Of a DNA stretch of 64,000 bases, positions 26,049-35,230 are shown one piece after another (the stretch's first letter is position 1; each line of letters starts with the position of its first letter). Origin of the DNA: Stieleria varia (GTDB lineage: Bacteria; Planctomycetota; Planctomycetia; Pirellulales; Pirellulaceae). A program made the translations under genes and the position numbers. The DNA is taken from assembly GCF_038443385.1 (NCBI RefSeq), contig NZ_CP151726.1, positions 3,348,001 to 3,412,000 on the forward strand, given 5' to 3'. The notes below the pieces were generated by a model. The model searched no databases and was not told the DNA's origin. It worked only from the letters and a program-made list of their open reading frames with translations.

Positions 26049-27077
26049 TCATTCACCGGAAAGGAACTCGTTGGTAAAGCAACTTTCCGGTGTTACTGTT
26101 TTCGGATCGACCAATCCGAGTTCCGCCATTTGGTTGACCAGCGTTTGCCAACGCTGGGCCGACATTTGACCAACCTCCGTGGGCGACATTCCGTTGGGCA
26201 TTGCCAGTGGTTTCATCTGCTCAGCACCAAACGCTAACGCTTCCGCCGTCATTCCGTGATCGTTTGCGGCCAGGATTGCTTCATTACCTCGCTCTGGAGA
26301 CTCCAGGTAGTTTTGCCAGCCTTGTCGGGTCGCGGTCACAAACGACCTGACGAGTTCCGGTTGTTCGCGGATCAGTTTCCCCGTGGTCACCAAGACGCTG
26401 GAGTACGGGTTGAACCCCAGATCGCTGACCATCAGCGTGCGAACATCCACACCTTGTTGTTGAGCGAGCAATGGTTCGGCGAATGAGTAGGCTTGAACGA
26501 CGATGTTGGGGTCGGCGATCAGTGAAGCGACGCTGCCGTGATAGGGCACTTCGTTCACACCCTCTAGCAGCCCTTTGCTGCGCATGAACTCGACATATGC
26601 ACGCCCGTTCTGTCGTTGAAAGGTCTTGCCTACGAGGTCCTTGAATTCGTTCACGCCGCTGTCGGCACGGACCAGGATGCACCGAGGATGATCTTGCAAA
26701 GCCGCCAGCACGGCGACGACGTCCATGCCCTGTTGTCGAAACAGCACGACATCATCCGCGTTGGCAAATGCGAACTGACAGCGTTCCAGTTCCAGCTCGG
26801 GGCCGATCGGAGTGGCGCGGCCGCCGGGGCGAATCTCGACATTCAGCTCCGCTTTGTCGTAGGTGCCGTCCGATTTGGCTTGATAAACGCCGCCGTGCTC
26901 GGATTCGGGAAACCAATTCAACTGAACCGCCACAGCAGCTCGTGAACCGCCGGACCCGGAATTCGCACCGCCATCCCCCGAGGGCGCTGTTGATCGACCG
27001 CATCCGATGCAGCCAACGGCGACGCATGCGGTAACAAAGGAAAGCAGGGACACGCGGAGGAACTGCAAAGCCGTCAT
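26049..27077 (-). CDS. NMT1/THI5-like ABC substrate-binding lipoprotein
   Basis: A 342-residue periplasmic binding protein. The signal (MTALQFLRVSLLSFVTACVAV) ends in GC within VGCIGC, a plausible lipobox. The mature part starts with VQLNWFPESEHGGVYQAKSDG, the hallmark of the NMT1/THI5/SsuA group that binds thiamine precursors, riboflavin, sulfonates or nitrate-type ligands; further features are GPELELERCQFAFANADDV and VASLIADPNIVVQAYSFAEP. It is the last gene of the operon, 146 bases after the permease gene. I chose ATG 27077; the frame is open to 27185. The ligand cannot be decided from sequence. Confidence 0.85.
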   Translation of the reverse strand: MTALQFLRVSLLSFVTACVAVGCIGCGRSTAPSGDGGANSGSGGSRAAVAVQLNWFPESEHGGVYQAKSDGTYDKAELNVEIRPGGRATPIGPELELERCQFAFANADDVVLFRQQGMDVVAVLAALQDHPRCILVRADSGVNEFKDLVGKTFQRQNGRAYVEFMRSKGLLEGVNEVPYHGSVASLIADPNIVVQAYSFAEPLLAQQQGVDVRTLMVSDLGFNPYSSVLVTTGKLIREQPELVRSFVTATRQGWQNYLESPERGNEAILAANDHGMTAEALAFGAEQMKPLAMPNGMSPTEVGQMSAQRWQTLVNQMAELGLVDPKTVTPESCFTNEFLSGE

Positions 27078-27223
27078 GACTACAGACACAATAAAAGGAA
27101 ACAGAGTCAGGGAAACAGAGTCAGCGACAGATGCCATCATCATCCCTTGGTCGTGATACCATCGTCGTGGCATCGTAGTGTCCAAGCAAGCCGTCGGTCA
27201 AACCAAATGCCCGGGCTGGGAAA

Positions 27224-28024
27224 TCAAACGTTTCGCGTCCAGCGTCTCAGAACGGTGCTGCTGAGCAGATGCACGATCCCGAACAGGGTCAATCCGATCA
27301 GCGTGGAAGCAAAGAGGGCGGCGATCAACGCGTCGGTCATGTTGAACCCTTGCCAACCGGTCATCAAGGTTCCCAGGCCTGCACTGGATGACGAACCATT
27401 GCCGACAAAGAATTCCGCCACGATGGCTCCGATCACCGCCAAACCGCTGCTCGTCTTGGCTCCCAGCATCAGATAGCTGATCGCTGATGGGATTTGCAGA
27501 CGCAGCAGTCGTTGCAGCTTGCCGGCGCCGTAGAGTCGAAACATATCCGATTGCTGTTTGTCGATCGCCAGCAGTCCAGCGGTGACATTGTTGATGATGG
27601 GAAACAGGCACACGATGACGGTCACGATGAGCACCGTACGAAAACGATAGCCGCTCCAGATGATCAGCAATGGCGCGATGGCGACGATCGGAACCGTTTG
27701 CAAGAACACGATGTAGGGAAACAAAGCCAGACGCAGTTTGCTGGAAAGACTGAAGACGATCGCCAGCATCGAACCCACCAGCACCGCAAGCAACAAGCCC
27801 AAGCCGGCCGCGGCGCCGGTGGCGATCGTTCCCTTGGCCAACTCCAGTCGGTACTTGTACGCTGCGGCCACCACAGCCCGTGGTGATGGCAGGAGAGCCG
27901 GTGGCAAGTCCAGTCCCCAGACCAGCAGCTCCCAGATCGCAATACCGATCCACGCCACAGCGGCGACGGCAATTGCTTTGGCCAGCCATGATGCCGTCGG
28001 TTCATCATCGCGTCGAGCACTCAT
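27224..28024 (-). CDS. ABC transporter permease, SsuC/ThiX/TauC-like
   Basis: A 266-residue inner-membrane permease with about six membrane segments and the cytoplasmic EAA-type loop LQIPSAISYLMLGAKTSSGL that docks on the ATPase. PPALLPSPRAV near the start and FLQTVPIVAIAPLLIIW are typical of the nitrate/sulfonate/thiamine-precursor class. The ATG at 28024 overlaps the ATPase stop (ATGA), so the two are translationally coupled. Confidence 0.9.
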   Translation of the reverse strand: MSARRDDEPTASWLAKAIAVAAVAWIGIAIWELLVWGLDLPPALLPSPRAVVAAAYKYRLELAKGTIATGAAAGLGLLLAVLVGSMLAIVFSLSSKLRLALFPYIVFLQTVPIVAIAPLLIIWSGYRFRTVLIVTVIVCLFPIINNVTAGLLAIDKQQSDMFRLYGAGKLQRLLRLQIPSAISYLMLGAKTSSGLAVIGAIVAEFFVGNGSSSSAGLGTLMTGWQGFNMTDALIAALFASTLIGLTLFGIVHLLSSTVLRRWTRNV

Positions 28025-28842
28025 CGGAACGTCTCCTCGCTCGTCACACGCTGATCGTTGCTGGGTTTCGTTAGGGTATTCAGGTTTGTCTCGCATTCGG
28101 CCGCGCGGCGCATCGCGTCACTGACATGTCCATAAAAGTCAGCGAACTGCGGTGTCCTGAGCAGGTCGACGTTCCGGGGATAGGGCATCGGATTGTCGAT
28201 GATTTCAGAGACGACACCGTTTCCCATGACCACGATGCGGTGGGACAGCAGGATCGACTCGGCGATGTTGTGAGTGACCATCACTGCCGTGAACCCGTAT
28301 TGCTGCCAGAGATCCAGCAAGAGTTGCCCGAGTTCGTTTCGGAGCATCTCGTCGAGCGCTGCAAAGGGCTCGTCGAGCAACAGCACGCGAGGGCGTGTGA
28401 CCAGGGCGCGGGCGATGGAGACTCGCATCTGCATGCCACCAGAGAGCTGATGCGGAAATCGGTCCACTGCATCGTCCAATCGAACCGCTCGCAATGCATC
28501 CAGCGCCGCCGTGGGATCATCGGTCCGGGAAGACGTCAGTTGCAGGGGCAGGCTGGCGTTTTGAAGCGAGGTTCGCCAGGGCAGCAACGCGGGTTGTTGG
28601 AAGACAAAGGCGATCTCGCCACGGCGTGCAATTGCTGCTGGCTCCAGAGTGACCGTTCCGGCGGTTGCGGATTGCAATCCCGCCATCGTGCGTAGCAACG
28701 TCGTTTTGCCGCAACCGCTGGGGCCAATGAGGGAAACAATCTCACCAGCGGCGGCGGTGAACGTGACATCGCGAACCGCGGTCACGGCGTCGTCAAAAAC
28801 CACGGAAACATCGCGGCACTGGATCTGTGATGCAGCCGACAT
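28021..28842 (-). CDS. ABC transporter ATP-binding protein, NitT/TauT class
   Basis: A 273-residue ATPase that powers the importer encoded by the next two genes. Walker A GPSGCGKTT, Q-loop VFQQPALLPWRTSLQN, signature LSGGMQMRVSIARAL, Walker B VLLLDEPFAALDEMLR and H-loop VMVTHNIAES are all present. The LLPWRTSLQNASLPL region is typical of the SsuB/TauB class. First gene of the operon; its promoter region is crowded by repeat DNA at 28879-29059. Confidence 0.92.
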   Translation of the reverse strand: MSAASQIQCRDVSVVFDDAVTAVRDVTFTAAAGEIVSLIGPSGCGKTTLLRTMAGLQSATAGTVTLEPAAIARRGEIAFVFQQPALLPWRTSLQNASLPLQLTSSRTDDPTAALDALRAVRLDDAVDRFPHQLSGGMQMRVSIARALVTRPRVLLLDEPFAALDEMLRNELGQLLLDLWQQYGFTAVMVTHNIAESILLSHRIVVMGNGVVSEIIDNPMPYPRNVDLLRTPQFADFYGHVSDAMRRAAECETNLNTLTKPSNDQRVTSEETFR

Positions 28843-28878
28843 GTGTCCCCGTTTCCTGTCTGTTCATCGTATTCTAAC

Positions 28879-29059
28879 CACGTAGCCGAGCCTCTCGGGA
28901 CGTGGTAAACAATTGTCGCTCGACTTTCCAAGTCGATAGCGTTCTCCGCTGTACGTTGTCGACCCGGAGAGTCGAACGACAATCCGCAAGCGGCAACTTA
29001 TTAATCACACGTCCCCCGAGGCTCGGGGATTTCGCGTCTCGGAGAGACGCGGCTACGCG
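28879..29059. repeat. Nested palindromic repeats, family C
   Basis: A core palindrome with arms 28913-28929 (TTGTCGCTCGACTTTCC) and 28966-28982 (GGAGAGTCGAACGACAA), 15 of 17 matching, is bracketed by an outer pair: CGTAGCCGAGCCTCTCGGG on the left (about 28881) and CGTCTCGGAGAGACGCGGCT on the right (about 29034). The left half of the core, CTCGACTTTCCAAGTCGATA, recurs at about 39630. The element fills most of the gap between the pilO-like and ABC ATPase genes. Confidence 0.7.
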
Positions 29060-29063
29060 AGTT

Positions 29064-30242
29064 TCAGTCTTCCATTGCTGCTTTAGCGGCGTCTTTGAGT
29101 GCGCCGTCGGGTGTCAACTTGAACTTACGATCACCGACTTCGATCTCCACGTCGTTTGCGGTGATTGCCGTCACGGTACCTTTGACGGTGCCAATTTCAA
29201 AGCCGTCGCCCACACGCAGTTTCAGCGTCTTGCCTTTGGTGCGAACATTCATCCATGCGACCCAGTCCTCGTCGCCTTGCACCAACGCGGTCAAGAACGT
29301 CTGGGTGGCGTCGTCGAATGCTGGCGGAGTGACCGGTGGTTCCGGTGGCGGAGGTGGATCGACCACGGCGACGGACAGGGTTTGCTCAACGGATTGATGA
29401 GGGTAACCACTGTCGGTTGCACGCACTCGAACTTGGATCTCGCCTTTTTCTTTCGAGTCGACTTGCAAGGTCCCGCTGCGAGAATCAAGCGTCACGCGTG
29501 GATCTGGTTCGCCGATCAATTCCAAATCAACTCTGTGCGACTCGGGGTCTTTGAAGGTCAACGTGATCGGAGTTCTACGTCCCACGATCGCTTCGACCTT
29601 TTGGTTGCCCGTGTATTGAGGCGATTGGTTGGGCGGTTCGAACAAATTGCGATTCAAGATCGGTTCGCTGTAGTGGGCGACGTCATTGGTGATATGCCAA
29701 GATTCCGAAGTCGGCTCGGCCGCATCCTCGGCTGCTGCTGTCAGGGCGAGGGCATCGACGGACATTTTGAGAGTGAAGCCGCCGATCTTGCTGGGCCGCA
29801 AATCCAGGTCACTGATGCGGTGCAAGTAGTCTTTGGAATAGAAATCATGAAGCAATTTCAAGACATTCGGCAAAGGCGCTTCGCCGGAAATCCGGAAGCC
29901 GAGTTTGTGGTACAGCGCACCGGACATCGTCGTCGTGGGGTCCACCGACGGGTTGCGGATTCCGTTGGCCTTGATGACGTCGCGCAACCAATTCTGGTAG
30001 TCGCTCGCCGCACGGACTTTGTCGCTCGGCAGTGAACGCGTCAGGTACTCGCCCATCCGTCCATCAGCCAGTGCGCCTTGCAAGACGGTTTCTTCCAGAG
30101 TGATGCTGGAATTGGTCAGCGACTCGATCTGGCCTTGTCGATAATCGATCGCGTCTTTGTATTTGCTCCATCCCCACTGGCCTGCACCCAAGACGAGTAA
30201 GCTGCCAACGGCGATCAGTAGGATTCGTTCTCGTTGAGTCAT
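29064..30242 (-). CDS. PilO/GspM-like assembly protein with cadherin-like insert
   Basis: A 392-residue protein. A short cytoplasmic end and one membrane segment (about 7-23) precede a coiled coil and a PilO/GspM-like ferredoxin-fold region (to about 165) containing VLKLLHDFYSKDYLHRISDL. Then comes a strand-rich module (about 215-290) with TPITLTFKDPESHRVDLELI and GTLQVDSKEKGEIQVRVRAT, which resembles a cadherin-like/Ig-like fold, and a proline-rich hinge. The C-terminal part (about 320-392) is a small beta domain. Last gene of the pseudopilin operon, with its ATG overlapping the stop of the PilM-PilN gene. The PilO assignment rests on position, topology and pattern. Confidence 0.6.
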   Translation of the reverse strand: MTQRERILLIAVGSLLVLGAGQWGWSKYKDAIDYRQGQIESLTNSSITLEETVLQGALADGRMGEYLTRSLPSDKVRAASDYQNWLRDVIKANGIRNPSVDPTTTMSGALYHKLGFRISGEAPLPNVLKLLHDFYSKDYLHRISDLDLRPSKIGGFTLKMSVDALALTAAAEDAAEPTSESWHITNDVAHYSEPILNRNLFEPPNQSPQYTGNQKVEAIVGRRTPITLTFKDPESHRVDLELIGEPDPRVTLDSRSGTLQVDSKEKGEIQVRVRATDSGYPHQSVEQTLSVAVVDPPPPPEPPVTPPAFDDATQTFLTALVQGDEDWVAWMNVRTKGKTLKLRVGDGFEIGTVKGTVTAITANDVEIEVGDRKFKLTPDGALKDAAKAAMED

Positions 30243-31975
30243 GCTTCCACCTCCTGCGTCACGTTGCCTGAGTCAGGAGACGTTTCACTAGCGGGGGATT
30301 TTGGTTCGGGAGAGGTTTCCGGATTCGAATTCGTTTCGGTTTCCGATGCGGTCTCTGGTTGGGTGTTTTCTGCGGGGCTGGTCGTCTCGGGCTCCGACGG
30401 TTTGTTTGTGGTTGCGGACTCCGCTTCGCCGGCGCCCGATGAATCGGTTGTCTCTTTGGCTGATTCTTGGGGGGATAGCGTTGCTGTTGCAACTGGTTTT
30501 TCAACCGTCATTTCCGTCGAGTCTTTTGTTCCCAGGCCCATCAGTTGTTCGTAGCGTTGATTTCGAACGAATGTCGGGTCGATGAGGACTGATTCGTCGA
30601 ATCGCCATGAGTACTTGTCTTCCGCCTTCTCATCCTTCTGTGTGCCTTTGCCGACCACGGTGTGGGAATCATCCCGGAGGCTCGTTTCGATGTCTTCGAT
30701 CACAGCGGAGTCCGTGACTCCACCGACCACGGTCAGCTCACCGCCACTTTTTCGGATGTCCGTCTTTGCGCTGATGGAGCGGACGATCAGTTTATCAGAG
30801 GGAGGCAGGTTTTCCGCGACGCGTTTCATTTCGTTGAGCCAGTTGACGCTACCGTCGAGATAGTTGTCGATCGATTCGGTCTGTGCAATGCTCTGCAGTG
30901 CACCTTTTTCCTGCGATTGAAAATCCGATCGTTGTTTTTCCAACACTGCGATCTTTTGATTGAGTTGGCTGATGTTGCGATAGCCAAAGAATGCGAGCAG
31001 CAGAGCGATGGCGATCGGTCCTCCGATCAACAGGGCGTGTCGAAGTCGGTCCGGTTCGACTTCCACTCGTTTACGCGGGTTGAGGAAGTCGATCAAACGA
31101 TCCGAGTTCATTTCATCGCACGCCAACAAACCGACCAGCGGTGCCAAGCGACCGACGTGTTTGGGCATCGTGGCCTTGGCAGCCTCTGTGACTTCGACCA
31201 ACTCGAATGGATCGACGACATCGACGTTGGTGCCTTGGATCGCTTGCGAAATCTTGTCGACTTCTTCTTTGTGCACATCACTGAGCCCCCACAAGATCAC
31301 GCGATCAGGAGCACCGTTGATGCCGCATGCCAGCAGGCTGCGTCGCAGTTCGCCGGCCAAGCCGACGGATCGTTGTTTTGGATCGGCGGGCAAGCGTACC
31401 GTTCGGACAAAGATCACTTTGCCGTCTCGGGCGATCGCGATCTCCGCGTCCAGTGGCAGCAGGTCGATCAAAATGACATCGCCGGAGACGGTTTTTTTGG
31501 TCAAGTACAGTGCGGCGGCTGACAGCGGCCGCAGCGCGATCCGTTTGGGGACCAAATCCGACGCTTTGCACTGCTCGCGGATTTCGTCCAGTTGGGTCGG
31601 GCCGATCGCCGCAGCGATCAACGAGGTGCCTTCGCTGGTTTGGTTGGTGATCAGGTAGTCGACCGTCGCGCGATCGCTAGCCGAAGCAAAATTTCGGATG
31701 GCTTGGAACCGCACCATGTCGGGCAGTTCGTCTTCCGGGACCGGAGGCAGATCCAGTTGTCGCAGTTCTGCTTGGCCGCGACCGATCGCGATCAGCGTTT
31801 CCGTTTTCTGCAGATCATGTTCGACGACAAACCGTTTCAGCGTCTGGGAGACGTTTTCGTTTTCGGCGATTGGAATGACTGCCGCATCGGTCACTTTGAC
31901 TTGATCGCCGCTGCATTGCGCAGCGACCAGTCGTAGTTCCGATTCGTCCCAGTCGATGGCTATTTTTCGTGGCAT
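30239..31975 (-). CDS. GspL/PilM-PilN-like fusion protein of the pseudopilin assembly
   Basis: A 578-residue protein. Residues 1-290 have the actin-like PilM/GspL cytoplasmic fold (MPRKIAIDWDESELRLVAAQ, QLDLPPVPEDELPDMVRFQA). A membrane helix (about 303-325) is followed by a coiled coil and a PilN-like periplasmic domain (to about 480). The tail (about 490-578) is a low-complexity Glu/Thr/Ser/Pro stretch. GspL of type II secretion has the same PilM-plus-PilN order. It should recruit the assembly ATPase in the cytoplasm. It starts 62 bases after gspK-like and overlaps the pilO-like gene by 4 bases. Confidence 0.8.
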   Translation of the reverse strand: MPRKIAIDWDESELRLVAAQCSGDQVKVTDAAVIPIAENENVSQTLKRFVVEHDLQKTETLIAIGRGQAELRQLDLPPVPEDELPDMVRFQAIRNFASASDRATVDYLITNQTSEGTSLIAAAIGPTQLDEIREQCKASDLVPKRIALRPLSAAALYLTKKTVSGDVILIDLLPLDAEIAIARDGKVIFVRTVRLPADPKQRSVGLAGELRRSLLACGINGAPDRVILWGLSDVHKEEVDKISQAIQGTNVDVVDPFELVEVTEAAKATMPKHVGRLAPLVGLLACDEMNSDRLIDFLNPRKRVEVEPDRLRHALLIGGPIAIALLLAFFGYRNISQLNQKIAVLEKQRSDFQSQEKGALQSIAQTESIDNYLDGSVNWLNEMKRVAENLPPSDKLIVRSISAKTDIRKSGGELTVVGGVTDSAVIEDIETSLRDDSHTVVGKGTQKDEKAEDKYSWRFDESVLIDPTFVRNQRYEQLMGLGTKDSTEMTVEKPVATATLSPQESAKETTDSSGAGEAESATTNKPSEPETTSPAENTQPETASETETNSNPETSPEPKSPASETSPDSGNVTQEVEA

Positions 31976-32037
31976 GGTTTCAGTTTAGTCCAAGGATTCC
32001 AGATGGCAGCACAGATGTGCCAATTTGGGTCGGTGGT

Positions 32038-33705
32038 TCATTGATTGGGCAAGTTGACGGTGGAGCGAATCCCGAGCACGGAGACATCAAAACCGCGTCC
32101 CAAGTGGCTCAGGTCACGCCACATCACGATCTTGGGGTTCACCGTGGTGGCATCGATGATGATTTCGTGTCGTTGTGAGATGCCCTTGGCCTCGTAGTAG
32201 CCCACGATCTGCGCCCGGTAGATGTCTCCACCGGCGGTCAACAGTGGTGTCAATTGACGCATTTGATCCAGGGTCACGATGCCTTCGACCATCGGCCAGG
32301 TCTCGTGGAATCGGTTGGGATCGTCGGACTGCCCCATCCGCGCTTCCAAGATCGCTTGGACTTGTTCCTCGGTCAGCATCGGGATGCCATAGAGGAGTTC
32401 CGCGGGGCACTCGTTGATGTTGATCCGGCCGGGCATCGTCTCCGAATCTTGGGTCGTCAACGCGTCCATGATGATGGGGAGGTAGTTGCCCATCGTCAGC
32501 AGATCAAAGGGGGATTGGTAGCTACGGGCATTGTCCCCATTGCCGACGGTGACCGTGGCGTCGATCAAATCCAGGACTTGCGTGAAATCGGTGCCGCCAC
32601 CGGCGCTGAGATCCAGTTCACCCAGCAAGTCAGACGTCCAAACGCCGCCCGAGGGAGCCGAGCTGTCCTGGTTGTTGTTTCCCTGATCTGAGTTCCCTCC
32701 CCCTGAGTCTTGAGAAACAACTCCGGACAAAGCGGATGGCTGACCCGCCATTCGATACGCACAGATGAAACTGGCGTAGGTTTCGTCGCCCAGTGCGTCG
32801 ACGAGTTCGTCGTACAACGCTTCCAGATCGTCTTGGTTGATGTTCACGCGGAAGGAGCCGTCACGACGCTTGCTGGCTTCGCTGCCGTGGACGGTGAAGT
32901 AGGCTGCCAGGCCGAGTGCGCCCGGAGTGTCCACGGTGGCGTTGAATCGTTGTTGTTCGTCGGGGTCCAGCATTCCGTTGCGATTGGTGTCGGCACCGAA
33001 CAGAAGGTTCGGGGTCATTCCGCGAACCAACAGCAGTTCCTCGACACTGAGGACGGGACCGTTGGTGGGTTCGTAGGGAGTCGAGAGGCCGGCGTAGTAA
33101 TCAAACTCGGCGCCGTAGGGTCGCGGCTCATCGTCTTCATCCAGCCAGTCCAGGATCGCATCGGAGAGATCTTCCGTCATACCGGGCAACGCCAGCAGGA
33201 TTGCCGACGCGAGGTTGTCCGAAGCAAGTGCGTCTTCTGCGCTGGCGTCTTCTGCCGCGCCAAGCGACGCGACGACCATCAACGCGTCTGAATTTTTTTC
33301 CAAGATCGGCAACGTGTTCAGGTTCAGCTTGGCCGATTCGTTGACCAATCCGAAACGCAGTCCGCCCAACATGCCGGTATCGGTCAGGTCAGGTGCGACG
33401 ATGGAAAAGTTGCACGCGGTGACTCCGTCGGCTCCGGTCGACGCGGTCACGGCTTGGAACATGTTGGGGTTGTTGTACAGGCCACCTTGCTCGGTTCTCA
33501 GGTCCGGCGGCTGTGACAAAATCATCCGTACTGCTTCTGCACCGGACTCCACCGTCACGCGTGCTTGTACCAGATCACCGGATAGATAGGCGGACTCGTC
33601 AAAAGCGAGCATCACACCAGAGAAACTGAACACCGCCATCGTTGCCACAACGATCACGATCAAGACCAGCACCAAAAAGAATCCGCGAGGCGTGTGTTTT
33701 CTCAT
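32038..33705 (-). CDS. GspK-like minor pseudopilin
   Basis: A 555-residue protein. The N-terminus MRKHTPRG/FFLVLVLIVIVV has a prepilin-type Gly-Phe junction; position +5 is Leu, not Glu, which is a known trait of GspK. The globular part contains FGLVNESAKLNLNTLP and PGRININECPAELLYGIPML, typical GspK helix-hairpin-helix segments. An EF-hand-like loop DTNRNGMLDPDE and low-complexity Asn/Gln/Gly/Ser stretches are inserted. GspK caps the tip of the pseudopilus. Start overlaps the stop of gspJ-like by 4 bases. Longer than most GspK proteins. Confidence 0.82.
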   Translation of the reverse strand: MRKHTPRGFFLVLVLIVIVVATMAVFSFSGVMLAFDESAYLSGDLVQARVTVESGAEAVRMILSQPPDLRTEQGGLYNNPNMFQAVTASTGADGVTACNFSIVAPDLTDTGMLGGLRFGLVNESAKLNLNTLPILEKNSDALMVVASLGAAEDASAEDALASDNLASAILLALPGMTEDLSDAILDWLDEDDEPRPYGAEFDYYAGLSTPYEPTNGPVLSVEELLLVRGMTPNLLFGADTNRNGMLDPDEQQRFNATVDTPGALGLAAYFTVHGSEASKRRDGSFRVNINQDDLEALYDELVDALGDETYASFICAYRMAGQPSALSGVVSQDSGGGNSDQGNNNQDSSAPSGGVWTSDLLGELDLSAGGGTDFTQVLDLIDATVTVGNGDNARSYQSPFDLLTMGNYLPIIMDALTTQDSETMPGRININECPAELLYGIPMLTEEQVQAILEARMGQSDDPNRFHETWPMVEGIVTLDQMRQLTPLLTAGGDIYRAQIVGYYEAKGISQRHEIIIDATTVNPKIVMWRDLSHLGRGFDVSVLGIRSTVNLPNQ

Positions 33706-34724
33706 GTCTCTGTCCCCGCCGCGTCTGTTGTTGCTGTTTCTTCTTCCTCGATTTCGATCACTTTGGCCATCGGCAACCGCACGATGTGCTGAAACACACG
33801 GACCGTGTCGGTGTCCGTAACGCTCACACTGTCTCGGTCGACTCCCGGTTTGATCATGGAAAGCTGGACGCGGATCGCCAGTGGCAACTCGCCCAGTTCA
33901 TCACTGTTCCACTGGTAGAGCCAAGTGGTTCCGTCCCAGTAGGAAAACTCGATCGCCGCGACTTCCGGCGCCAACAGTTCTCCGGTCGCGGTGAGTTGCG
34001 GCAGGTTTCCACTGGAGGCAGCGTAGACCGTTGCATTGCGATCCAAGGATCGACGTACCAAGCCGCCGCTGTCCGTGTTGGAGATCGCGGTACCATCACC
34101 CGCCAGTTCGTCCAACGGGTCGGTCACTCCGCCGAGAAATCCTGCGGACTGAACGAAGTAACTGACGGTCTTGAGGTCGCTGGGGATGTCTTGCAAATCC
34201 GTCACGTTCTCATCGAGCATCACGATGTACTCTTCCAGACGAGGCAGTTTGCTGATGTCCATTTGGATTTGATACTGGTTGCCGATCAGCCCCGGCGTTT
34301 GCAGGATCGCGGTACCCGAGTCCAGGGTCGCCGCTTCGGTTGCTGTTTCCTCGGGTAGTTCTTCTTCGGATTCGATTCCGGCCGCTGACAGGTCTTCACC
34401 GGTGGATTGGCCCGTGATCTGACCTCCCATCGACGCAGCCGAACTGGCCAGTAGAGCTTCCAAGGCACTCGTGTCTGTTGGCTCGGGGTGCAAGGTCGAT
34501 CTCAAGTCGTCTTCGATCATCTGCATCACCGCAGCAGCCAGCATCGTTTGCCGAATATCGGTGTCAGCCACATCCATGTCGCTGACATAGAACTGGAACG
34601 CGGCATTGATCAGCGACATCAGGACCACCGACATGGCCAGCGTCAGAATCAACTCCAGCAATGTGAACGCTCTGCGGTTGTGAGCGGTGCGGACGATTGT
34701 TTGTCGCGATTGATCGCTGTTCAT
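33702..34724 (-). CDS. GspJ-like minor pseudopilin
   Basis: A 340-residue pseudopilin with the prepilin signal HNRRA/FTLLELILTLAMS. The -1 residue is Ala rather than the usual Gly, while Glu +5 is kept. The globular part is beta-rich (VAAIEFSYWDGTTWLYQWNS is characteristic of GspJ), with a disordered acidic insert (about 100-140). It should form the tip complex with the I and K proteins. I chose the ATG at 34724, which shares one base with the stop of gspI-like; the open frame beyond it runs through that gene and is not used. Confidence 0.82.
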   Translation of the reverse strand: MNSDQSRQTIVRTAHNRRAFTLLELILTLAMSVVLMSLINAAFQFYVSDMDVADTDIRQTMLAAAVMQMIEDDLRSTLHPEPTDTSALEALLASSAASMGGQITGQSTGEDLSAAGIESEEELPEETATEAATLDSGTAILQTPGLIGNQYQIQMDISKLPRLEEYIVMLDENVTDLQDIPSDLKTVSYFVQSAGFLGGVTDPLDELAGDGTAISNTDSGGLVRRSLDRNATVYAASSGNLPQLTATGELLAPEVAAIEFSYWDGTTWLYQWNSDELGELPLAIRVQLSMIKPGVDRDSVSVTDTDTVRVFQHIVRLPMAKVIEIEEEETATTDAAGTET

Positions 34725-35230
34725 CAGATCGCTTCTCCCGACGCGGCAGCTGCGATTTCTTCTCGTGCGGCCTTCTCTTCCATTTCGGCTTCGACCAAGC
34801 CCAAGGCAGGATCGATCATCCAGCGGTCCAACACGTAAGTCGCCAGCGGTAGGTCTTCGTTGGGAACTGATGCCCGAACGGTGACGCGTATCGCCAGCAT
34901 TCCCGCAAGCGGCGCTTGTGCGATGTCGACCGAGTAGGTGTACGTCGTCAGGCTTTCGGAATCGAACGCTTCCACCGGCGAGTCGACCACGGGCGTCGGC
35001 GTCTGGCCGGCTTCTGAATTGAGCAACAGCTCGGACAATTTGGTTTGGCACAGAACACGTGACATCGCCAAGGCGCGTGCTTCCCGTGCGGCTTCCGTTC
35101 CCGTGTCAGCCAATTGAGCCAGCAGTGCAAGAGAAGTTCCCAGGATGGCTAGCGCCAACAGCATCTCCAGCATCGAAAACCCACTGCGATGGCTGATGGT
35201 TGATCGGTTGTTTCGTGGGGTTGCTTTCAT
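34724..35230 (-). CDS. GspI-like minor pseudopilin
   Basis: A 168-residue pseudopilin. Prepilin signal HRSG/FSMLEMLLALAILG has Gly -1 and Glu +5, then a hydrophobic helix and a small domain with TYTYSVDIAQ and AIRVTVRASV strands. The C-terminus is a charged Ala/Glu-rich helix. Overlaps the stop of gspH-like by 4 bases. Confidence 0.82.
   Translation of the reverse strand: MKATPRNNRSTISHRSGFSMLEMLLALAILGTSLALLAQLADTGTEAAREARALAMSRVLCQTKLSELLLNSEAGQTPTPVVDSPVEAFDSESLTTYTYSVDIAQAPLAGMLAIRVTVRASVPNEDLPLATYVLDRWMIDPALGLVEAEMEEKAAREEIAAAASGEAI

Noticed and set aside
28843-29063. Riboswitch (TPP-type) ahead of the NMT1 importer
   Set aside because: I could not find the conserved CUGAGA and ACCUGA elements; the sequence is explained by palindromic repeats.
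28902-30035. Plus-strand frame of 377 codons
   Set aside because: Starts inside repeat DNA and runs antisense to the pilO-like gene, which is coupled to its operon by an overlapping start.
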